A stretch of 6,411 bases of DNA from DASPKO01 sp035628055. Lineage in GTDB: Bacteria; Planctomycetota; Phycisphaerae; Phycisphaerales; UBA1924. Every line of letters starts with the position of its first letter. Position 1 is the first letter of the stretch. The DNA lies in the NCBI GenBank assembly GCA_035628055.1, contig DASPKO010000265.1, positions 1 to 6,411 on the forward strand, written 5' to 3'. The notes beneath the pieces were generated by a model. It saw only the letters and a program-made list of their open reading frames with translations, did no database searches and was not told the DNA's origin. This document shows, in pieces, positions 1 to 4,861 of this stretch. The position numbers and the translations under genes are program-made.

Positions 1-2
1 TC

Positions 3-518
3 AAGTTCACGGCTCGCGGCAAGCGGCGCATGCACTCGAAGCCCTCGGCCCGCGAGACCGATGCCTGCCGCCCCTGGCTGGAGCGCGAGATCGAGCTGGT
101 GGCCCCGCGGCTGATCGTCGCGCTGGGCGCCACCGCGGCCCGCTCGCTGCTCGGCCCGGCATTCCGCGTGACCAAGCGGCGGGGCGAACTCATCACCGGC
201 ACGCGGTGGGGCGCGGGCGTGATCGCGACCGTCCATCCCTCTTCCATCCTGCGGGCACCCGGCGACGAGGAGCGGCGCGCGGCCTTCGCGGCCTTCGTGC
301 GCGACCTGGCCGCCGCAGCGACGCACCTCAAGTCCGGGGCGACCTCGAAGGCCGGGGTCCCGGCGGGGCGGGCGGCGGGGGGTCGGGCGGCCGGGGAGCC
401 GCGCCGCGCGCCGCGTCGGACCGCGGGCGGCTCCCGCGCGGGCGCGGTCTCCGACGGGGCGGCCGCCGCGCCACGGGGGGCAGGGTCTGCCCCACCGGTG
501 CGGCGACCGTCGCGCTGA
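3..518 (+). CDS. udgX: UdgX-type uracil-DNA glycosylase, 3' part (5' end outside window)
   Basis: Partial gene entering from the left edge in the frame starting at base 3. The visible protein begins KFTARGKRRMHSKPSARE, which is the UdgX signature. UdgX is an iron-sulfur uracil-DNA glycosylase of the UDG superfamily whose KRRIH loop supplies a histidine that becomes covalently attached at the abasic site after uracil removal; here that His is codon 33-35 and the loop reads KRRMH. The Cys at 66-68 (ACRPWLE) matches the last cluster cysteine of family-4-like UDGs. LIVALGATAARSLLG and VHPSSILRA (His codon 234-236) are the core strand and the second active-site motif. The recognisable domain ends near base 325. 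About 60 further residues, almost only Ala, Arg, Gly and Pro, run to the TGA at 516-518; this tail matches no domain I know and may be late-acquired coding sequence. The N-terminal half, including the water-activating motif and the first cysteines, is outside the window. The role is repair of uracil in DNA in the cytoplasm. Confidence 0.9.
   Translation, partial: KFTARGKRRMHSKPSARETDACRPWLEREIELVAPRLIVALGATAARSLLGPAFRVTKRRGELITGTRWGAGVIATVHPSSILRAPGDEERRAAFAAFVRDLAAAATHLKSGATSKAGVPAGRAAGGRAAGEPRRAPRRTAGGSRAGAVSDGAAAAPRGAGSAPPVRRPSR
394..435 (+). other. GC-rich hairpin inside the UdgX tail
   Basis: A 9-base arm gggagccgc (394-402) is answered exactly by gcggctccc (427-435). Just inside, ccgcg (404-408) pairs with cgcgg (422-426), leaving one bulged base on the left arm and a 13-base loop. 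No T tract follows, so it is not a standard intrinsic terminator. It sits in the low-complexity coding tail of udgX. In DNA this GC-rich some inverted repeats arise by chance, so function is uncertain. Confidence 0.35.
477..493 (+). other. Perfect 7-bp hairpin with triloop near the udgX stop
   Basis: ggggcag (477-483) pairs fully with ctgcccc (487-493) around the loop ggt. It ends 22 bases before the udgX stop codon. A second, weaker inverted repeat lies directly after the stop: gagtga at 519-524 against tcactc at 545-550. Neither has a T tract. Together they suggest folded RNA at the udgX 3' end, perhaps a factor-dependent end or RNA protection. Confidence 0.3.
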
Positions 519-630
519 GAGTGAGACCCGGCGCAGGGCCGTGGTCACTCGGGTTCGCCACACCCATGAGTCGAGGGCGGCGGAACGTGAGGCCAGGCCT
601 CGTGACCGCGCGGGCGGGCGCGGGCAGCAC

Positions 631-648
631 GCGGGTGCCGGCACGCGC
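631..648. repeat. 18-bp near-palindrome, copy 1
   Basis: The core cgggtgccggcacgcg (632-647) recurs exactly at 836-851. It is centred on the perfect palindrome gtgccggcac (635-644), has one mismatch on each side (634/645), then three more pairs out to 631/648. This form is typical of a dimeric regulator's operator, but no regulator is known here. The copy lies about 200 bases upstream of copy 2. Confidence 0.5.
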
Positions 649-684
649 CGGTTCTGGCATCGGTGTTGCATCCACGACTCGGAG

Positions 685-715
685 GTGCGGGGGCCGGCCC
701 ATGCGGGCCGGGCAC
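685..715 (+). other. Hairpin in the intergenic region
   Basis: ccggccc (694-700) pairs perfectly with gggccgg (705-711) over the tetraloop atgc. After a one-sided five-base bulge of G (689-693), gtgc (685-688) pairs with gcac (712-715). That gives eleven pairs in all. No T tract follows, so it is more likely a leader or small-RNA structural element than a terminator. Confidence 0.4.
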
Positions 716-762
716 ACGTTCTCGCCATCGTGCGAGTCTCTCTTCGCCTCTCTCTCCCACAC

Positions 763-805
763 GCGCGGCCCCCGGTGAGTTCCTGTCCCGGGGGTCGCGC
801 CTTTT
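763..805 (+). terminator. Strong terminator-like hairpin upstream of the ketoacyl synthase
   Basis: gcgcggcccccgg (763-775) pairs with ccgggggtcgcgc (788-800): 12 Watson-Crick pairs plus one G-T pair over a 12-base loop, followed by C and then TTTT (802-805). This is the most stable inverted repeat I found in the non-coding DNA. The short T run is weak for a Rho-independent terminator but is the only such combination in the window. It could end the udgX transcript, although it is about 245 bases past that stop codon, or act as an attenuator in the leader of the downstream gene. Confidence 0.5.
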
Positions 806-811
806 GGCGCG
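796..811 (+). promoter_or_regulatory. Competing hairpin overlapping the terminator arm
   Basis: cgcgcc (796-801) pairs perfectly with ggcgcg (806-811) over the loop TTTT. Its left arm shares bases 796-800 with the right arm of the 763-800 stem, and its loop is the terminator's T tract. Both structures cannot be fully formed at once, the geometry of a terminator/antiterminator pair. The six-bp hairpin is much the weaker, so it would need help from stalled translation, a ligand or a protein. Confidence 0.25.
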
Positions 812-832
812 CGCTCGGTGCGGCCGTTCCAC

Positions 833-854
833 CGCCGGGTGCCGGCACGCGGCG
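833..854. repeat. 22-bp near-palindrome, copy 2, in front of the ketoacyl synthase
   Basis: This shares the 16-base core cgggtgccggcacgcg (836-851) with copy 1 and has the same central mismatch (838/849). The pair outside the shared core is C-G here (835/852) and G-C in copy 1 (631/648), so the dyad is kept although the bases differ. Symmetry continues to 833/854, giving 10 of 11 paired positions per arm. It ends 16 bases before the GTG start and directly upstream of the TACCCT box, a place where a bound protein could block transcription. Confidence 0.45.
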
Positions 855-855
855 C

Positions 856-861
856 TACCCT
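856..861 (+). promoter_or_regulatory. Possible -10 box of a leaderless promoter
   Basis: TACCCT fits the TAnnnT pattern of -10 elements and ends 9 bases before the GTG at 871. No purine-rich Shine-Dalgarno sequence lies in the preceding 20 bases. That spacing would place transcription start at or near the start codon. No convincing -35 hexamer is visible. The box is also the loop of a small inverted repeat, ggcgc (851-855) with gcgcc (862-866). Confidence 0.25.
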
Positions 862-870
862 GCGCCGAGC

Positions 871-2307
871 GTGACCAACCGCCGTGTCGTCATCACCGGG
901 ATGGGCTGGGTGACCCCGCTGGGGCATGAGATCGCCCCGGTCTGGGAGAGGCTGGTGCGCGGCGAGAGCGCCATCGGGCCGGTGACTCGGTTCGAGGCCG
1001 ACTCGTTTAAGACCTGCTACGCCGCCGAGGTGCGCGACTTCGATCCGCTCTACGAGGCGCTCGAGGTGGCGTGCGACGCTCCGGCGGCGCCGCCCGGACC
1101 AGGGGCACGGGGCGCGCGTGCCCGATGCCTCCCCGACCTGGCCCCGGGGCTCTCCAGCCGGTTCGCCCTGGTGGCGGCGCACTCGGCCTGGCGGATGTCC
1201 GGGCTGGAGGCGCTGGCGGCGCGGGGCGGGCTCGAGGCGCGGCGGTTCGGCGCCTACCTGGGTGCCGGCGAGGGCGTGGTCGAGCTCGAGGGGTTCGCGG
1301 GGAGCAACCTGGCCTCATGGGACGAAGCGTCCCGGCGGACCGACCCGGTGGCCTGGGCCCGCGCGGCCTACGCGCGCCTCGCGCCGGCGCGCGAGATCGA
1401 GCAGGAGCCCAATCTCACGCTCGGGCACGTGGCGGCACGCCTCGGATGCCGCGGCCCGACGAGCAACTGCATGACCGCCTGCGCCGCCAGCACGCAGGCC
1501 GTGGGAGAGGCCTTCGAGATCGTGCGCAGCGGCGAGGCCGACGTGATGGTCGCGGGCGGGGCGCACTCGATGATCCATCCGCTGGGGATGACCGGGTTCA
1601 TCCGCCTGACCGCGATGAGCCGGCGCAACACCGCCGGGGCGGCCCGACCGTTCGATCGCTCCCGCGACGGCTTCGTGATGGGGGAGGGGGCGGGCATGGT
1701 GATCGTCGAGGCCCTCGAGCATTACCTGGCGCGGCGCAACCGGTCCCGGCAGGACCGCACGGGGGAGGGGCCGGCGCCCGAGCCGCTCGCGGAGATCGTC
1801 GGGTACGGCTCCTCGGCCGACGCGTTCCGCATCACGGACATCCAGCCCGAGGGGCAGGGGGCGCAGGTCGCGATGCTCCAGGCCTGCCGGCAGGCGGGGA
1901 TCAATCCCCGCGAGCCGGGCGGGGACGGCCGCCCGCAGGTGCATTACATCTCCGCGCACGGGACGGGCACGGAGGAGAACGACAAGATCGAGACCGCCGC
2001 GGTCAAGGGTGTCTTCGGTGCGCTGGCGGCGCGCGTCCCCTTCTCGAGCGTCAAGAGCATGCTCGGGCACCTGATCCAGGCCGCCGGGGCCGTCGAGCTG
2101 ATCACCTGCATCCAGGCGATCCGCACCGGCTGGGTGCCCCCGACGATCAATCTCGCCGTGCCGGACCCGGCCTGCGACCTGGACTACGTGCCGAACCAGG
2201 CGCGCGACCTGCGCGCCCACGGGGGCGTGGACGTCTGTCTCTCGAACAGCTTCGGATTCGGGGGCCAGAACAACACGATCGCGGTGCGACGCTATCGCGC
2301 CGACTGA
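871..2307 (+). CDS. Beta-ketoacyl-ACP synthase family protein (FabF/KAS II-like)
   Basis: 478 residues with the complete thiolase-fold condensing-enzyme plan, catalysing decarboxylative condensation of malonyl-ACP with an acyl chain in the cytoplasm. The start is GTG because the first beta strand, RRVVITGMGWVTPLG, begins four residues later, exactly where FabF proteins start. The catalytic triad is intact: Cys204 in NCMTACAAS, His363 in SAHGTGTEENDK and His400 in SVKSMLGH, with Lys395 nearby. GEADVMVAGGAHSM (about 217-230), RPFDRSRDGFVMGEGAGM and the C-terminal CLSNSFGFGGQNN glycine loop match the family. It is longer than E. coli FabF (about 413 residues). The extra sequence is an Ala/Pro/Gly/Arg stretch near residues 68-95, a longer segment before the active Cys (about 140-180), and a charged loop near 290-305 (NRSRQDRTGEG). 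The RKxxRxMDRF-like region of FabF is not recognisable. It could therefore serve ordinary fatty acid elongation or a specialised acyl chain; no ACP or ketoreductase gene is adjacent to decide. Its 3' end overlaps the convergent sigma-like gene by 16 bases. Confidence 0.9.
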   Translation: MTNRRVVITGMGWVTPLGHEIAPVWERLVRGESAIGPVTRFEADSFKTCYAAEVRDFDPLYEALEVACDAPAAPPGPGARGARARCLPDLAPGLSSRFALVAAHSAWRMSGLEALAARGGLEARRFGAYLGAGEGVVELEGFAGSNLASWDEASRRTDPVAWARAAYARLAPAREIEQEPNLTLGHVAARLGCRGPTSNCMTACAASTQAVGEAFEIVRSGEADVMVAGGAHSMIHPLGMTGFIRLTAMSRRNTAGAARPFDRSRDGFVMGEGAGMVIVEALEHYLARRNRSRQDRTGEGPAPEPLAEIVGYGSSADAFRITDIQPEGQGAQVAMLQACRQAGINPREPGGDGRPQVHYISAHGTGTEENDKIETAAVKGVFGALAARVPFSSVKSMLGHLIQAAGAVELITCIQAIRTGWVPPTINLAVPDPACDLDYVPNQARDLRAHGGVDVCLSNSFGFGGQNNTIAVRRYRAD

Positions 2308-3974
2308 GAGCTCCCCGCGGCGGCCCGGGCGGCGGCGCGGGCAGCGTCGAGCGTCGCCTGGAGCTGCCGGCTCAGTCGCGAGACCGGCGTGCCGGCGCGG
2401 GCGGCGAGCTCGGCCAGCGTGGCCGGCGGTTCGCCGGTCCAGCCGAAACGGCTCTCCAGGAGCGCGCGCCCGTCGGGTGGGAGCGACTCCGCCGCCGGGC
2501 GCACCGCGGCCACCGGCTCGAGCCACGCTTGCCAGGGGCCGAGGCGCCGGGCGAAGTCGGGCAGGACGGCGCGAGCCGGGTCGAGGCGGGGCGCGGCCCG
2601 GCCGGGGGTGAGCACGACGGGCGGCGCCTCGGAGCGGACCCACGCGGAGACGGCCTTGGTCAGCGCCAGGCCGCAGGGCGCCGCGAGCCGCCCGCCCCGA
2701 GTCGGGTCGTAGCGATCCACCGCGGCGGCGAGCGCGTCGAGCGCGACCGAGACGACGGCCTGGGCCTCGGCGGTTTGCAGGTGCTCCAGGCCGCGGGGAA
2801 GCCGGGAGTCGATCGTGCGAACGAGCAGGGGGAGCTGGGACCGAACCAGTTCGGCCTTGAGCCGGGCGGCCCAGAGCAGGTCGGTCTCCACGCGGTCGAG
2901 GGCCCCCGCGGACGCCCCATGCCGCGGCAGGCGTGAGATGCCCGCGCGGGCCCGGCCAAGGAGCGCCCAGTAGCCAAGGCCGACCGTGCGTTCCCACCCC
3001 GCCGGCACCGGCCCCGCGCGCTGCGCGATCTGCAACAGCGCCGCCAGCGTGACCGGGCCCGGGGCCCCGAGCCCGGTCCGCACCTCGGGCGCGTCGGGCA
3101 CGGCGGCGTGCCGCGCCGCCCCCGGGGCTTCGGGCAGAATCAGGCTTCGGAGCAATCGCGCGCGCTCGTGCCGGAGCGCAGCGGCGAGGGCGCGCGGCGT
3201 GCACCCCAGCCGCGCACACACAGCCCCCACCGGGACACCCAGCCGCCGAGCCCGGAAGGCCAGACGGCGGTCGCGGGCACGCAGCGGGCCGGCACGCTTC
3301 TCGGCGCCGGCCTCGGCCGCGTGACGGCGGAGGAGCTGGCGCACCGCCTCATGGCTCCGCCCGTGCCGGCGGGCCAGGCGCAGCGCGGCCTGGTTCAGGG
3401 TCAGCCCGCAGCCTTCGCGGTAGCGGCGCGCGTGCCGGAGCAGGCGGCGCTCGGCGGGCCCGCCCAGGCGCGAGAAGGCCGCCGCGGCCCGGAGACGCTC
3501 CGCGTGGGCGCGCTCGAAGCGTTCCACCGCGGCCCGCGAGAACACGAGCCCGGCGCCCGGCGCGGTCCCTCCCACGCGCCGCGCCATCAGCCCCAGGCGC
3601 CGGTAGCGCTCGAGCGTTTTGCGCGAGACCGACCAGCGCGCGCCGAGCTGGGCGGCGGTCAGCCACGGTCCGGCCGGCGCGCCCGGGTGCTCGGCGGGCT
3701 CGAGCCTCGCGGCGACGCAGAGGTGCTCCGCCAGCGCCGCGAGCTCTCCCGCGAGGTCCGCGCCCGCCAGCATGTCCCGCGGCGCCGTCTCCGAGCGCAG
3801 GCCCGTCACGCGGAAGACCACCCAGTCCGCCGGGTAGGCCATCCCCGGCTCGAGATCGCTGGCGAGCTGCTCGACCCGCTCGAGGTGCCGGCGGGCGGCC
3901 GCGGGCGGCGCAAAGCGCAGCTCCCGGGCCAGGTCGGCGAGCACGCTGGTGCGCAGCCGTGGGAGCGGGGGCAC
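2292..3974 (-). CDS. Divergent sigma-70-like protein with several helix-turn-helix modules
   Basis: 560 residues from the GTG at 3974, five bases after the mqnA stop; GAGAG just before it is a weak ribosome site. A GTG at 3944 is the alternative. Order of parts: an unassigned N-terminal region with YPADWVVFRVTG (47-58); a MerR-like HTH at about 103-155 (LTAAQLGARWSVSRKTLERY); two further HTH-like segments at about 190-216 and 235-268; a linker; a segment resembling sigma region 2 at about 372-448, with SQLPLLVRTIDSRLPRGLEH and AAVDRYDPTRG as in FDPTRG of primary sigmas; then a region-4-like stretch at about 501-545 (ALLESRFGWTGEPPATLAEL, then an HTH). The usual aromatic promoter-melting cluster after FDPTRG is mostly missing; only Trp445 remains. 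Region 3 is not recognisable. The likely role is DNA binding in transcription, as an unusual sigma or a sigma-derived regulator. That is inference from pattern, not a confirmed family match. It is the last gene of a pyrF-mqnA unit and overlaps the convergent synthase gene at its 3' end. Confidence 0.7.
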   Translation of the reverse strand: MPPLPRLRTSVLADLARELRFAPPAAARRHLERVEQLASDLEPGMAYPADWVVFRVTGLRSETAPRDMLAGADLAGELAALAEHLCVAARLEPAEHPGAPAGPWLTAAQLGARWSVSRKTLERYRRLGLMARRVGGTAPGAGLVFSRAAVERFERAHAERLRAAAAFSRLGGPAERRLLRHARRYREGCGLTLNQAALRLARRHGRSHEAVRQLLRRHAAEAGAEKRAGPLRARDRRLAFRARRLGVPVGAVCARLGCTPRALAAALRHERARLLRSLILPEAPGAARHAAVPDAPEVRTGLGAPGPVTLAALLQIAQRAGPVPAGWERTVGLGYWALLGRARAGISRLPRHGASAGALDRVETDLLWAARLKAELVRSQLPLLVRTIDSRLPRGLEHLQTAEAQAVVSVALDALAAAVDRYDPTRGGRLAAPCGLALTKAVSAWVRSEAPPVVLTPGRAAPRLDPARAVLPDFARRLGPWQAWLEPVAAVRPAAESLPPDGRALLESRFGWTGEPPATLAELAARAGTPVSRLSRQLQATLDAARAAARAAAGSSQSAR

Positions 3975-3979
3975 GTCTC

Positions 3980-4861
3980 TCAGCCCGTGGATGTGGCCGG
4001 AGCGGTCGGCGCGAGCAGACCCGGGGCCGATGGCACGCAGGGCTCGAGCCAGCGGAGTCCTCGCGCGGGACAGAGCCCGAGCGCCGCGGCCTCGGCGACG
4101 AAGTGCTCCGCGGCGCGGCGATGGTCCGCGCCCAGGTCGTACCGGAGTCGCAGCCCCAGGTACTCCTCCGCGAGGCCGCGGGGCCAGCGGCGGTCGGGGG
4201 CGTGGCGGGCCACGAGCCAGTCGGTCCGCAGCGCGTTGCGCCGGCGGGCGCGGTCGAGCACGGCGGCGGCGGCGTGGACCTCGGGGCGGTCGGCGTCCTC
4301 GGCGCGGCACGCCCACACCGCGTACACGAAGGGCATACCCGTGAGCTCCTTCCACTCCGCGCCCAGGTCGAGGCGATGTGGATAGACCCCGGCCGGTGGC
4401 GCGCCGGTCACCACCTTGTCGCCGATGAGCAGCAGCGCCTCGGGCCACGCGGCCTCCTCGATGCCCGCCCGGAGCCCGGCCAGGTGGGCGGCGTCGAGAG
4501 GAACAACGTCGGGGAGCCTCCCCGTGCGCCGTGCCAGGATGAGCCGGAGCAGCGCCACCGAGGTGTGGCTGTCGCTGTCCGCGTGCACCCGTTCGATCCG
4601 TTCCGGGCGCACGCGCGAGAAGAGGCCGACCGTGAGGGTGGGCCCATCGCACCCGATCATTCCGACGGGCAGGACCCGGACATCGTGGCAGGCGGCGTCG
4701 ATCACCGAGATCAGCCCCAGGTCGATCGCGCGGGCTTCGAGCATCCCGATCAGCCGCGCGGGGACGGCGGGCACGAGCCGGGCGTCGCGCCACGCGGCGA
4801 CGCCCTCGACCAGCGGGGCCGTGTTCAGGTAATCGACATAACCAAGGCGCACCGGCTTCAT
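3980..4861 (-). CDS. mqnA: Chorismate dehydratase MqnA (futalosine pathway of menaquinone synthesis)
   Basis: 293 residues, full length for the family. MqnA removes water from chorismate to give 3-[(1-carboxyvinyl)oxy]benzoate, the entry step of the futalosine route to menaquinone, in the cytoplasm. The protein has a periplasmic-binding-protein-like fold. Visible signatures are RLGYVDYLNTAPL at the N terminus (Asn13 in the ligand-site loop), IDLGLISVIDAA (46-57), CDGPTLTVGLFSRVRPERI (71-89), HTSVALLRLIL (99-109), EALLLIGDKVV (141-151) and DLGAEWKELTGMPFVYAVWA (165-184). The last four are near diagnostic and favour MqnA over the related MqnD. The ATG at 4861 is chosen because the conserved N terminus starts there and it overlaps the upstream stop as ATGA. 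No Shine-Dalgarno sequence precedes it, so translation is probably coupled to the upstream PD40 gene. The last ten or so residues are Pro/Ala/Thr-rich. Other mqn genes are not in the window. Confidence 0.92.
   Translation of the reverse strand: MKPVRLGYVDYLNTAPLVEGVAAWRDARLVPAVPARLIGMLEARAIDLGLISVIDAACHDVRVLPVGMIGCDGPTLTVGLFSRVRPERIERVHADSDSHTSVALLRLILARRTGRLPDVVPLDAAHLAGLRAGIEEAAWPEALLLIGDKVVTGAPPAGVYPHRLDLGAEWKELTGMPFVYAVWACRAEDADRPEVHAAAAVLDRARRRNALRTDWLVARHAPDRRWPRGLAEEYLGLRLRYDLGADHRRAAEHFVAEAAALGLCPARGLRWLEPCVPSAPGLLAPTAPATSTG

Larger units (their letters stand above)
519..870. other. Non-coding leader/intergenic region, rich in dyad symmetry
   Basis: These 352 bases separate udgX from the ketoacyl synthase gene. 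Frames crossing them give only Arg/Ala/Pro/Gly-rich translations without recognisable motifs. From left to right I see: a weak hairpin 519-550; a 13-bp dyad gaggccaggcctc (589-601); the first copy of an 18-bp near-palindrome (631-648); a hairpin 685-715; a pyrimidine run at 737-758 with a single purine; a strong terminator-like hairpin 763-800 followed by TTTT; a competing small hairpin 796-811; the second near-palindrome (833-854); and a TACCCT box (856-861). I looked for tRNA, tmRNA, RNase P RNA and SRP RNA signatures by eye and found none. The stretch could be the 3' UTR of udgX plus the synthase promoter, or could hold a small RNA ending near 805. Confidence 0.6.

Noticed and set aside
737..758. 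Pyrimidine-rich run as a microsatellite or Rho site
   Set aside because: The CT pattern is irregular and short. It may matter in the RNA, but there is not enough to call a specific element, so it is only mentioned within the intergenic entry.
541..870. In-frame open stretch upstream of the ketoacyl synthase start
   Set aside because: It could add 110 residues, but the sequence is Arg/Pro/His-rich with no motif, and the first conserved strand of the enzyme begins right after the GTG at 871. It also contains strong hairpins typical of non-coding DNA.
328..1182. A 284-codon - strand frame across the intergenic region
   Set aside because: It overlaps udgX and the synthase antisense, has Arg/Pro-rich composition with no motif, and would span the strong hairpins of the leader.
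2313..2342. Inverted repeat just past the synthase stop as a terminator
   Set aside because: cccgcg (2314-2319) can pair with cgcggg (2336-2341), but the stem is short, no T tract follows, and the DNA codes for the Ala-rich end of the sigma-like protein, where such repeats are expected.
1071..2936. A 621-codon open frame on the + strand
   Set aside because: It runs out of frame across the synthase and antisense to the sigma-like gene. Its translation is Arg/Gly/Ala/Pro-rich without motifs, an expected by-product of very high GC.
1315..3219. A 634-codon open frame on the - strand
   Set aside because: It is antisense to the synthase and out of frame over the sigma-like gene, with low-complexity basic translation. 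Both overlapped genes have clear family motifs in their own frames.
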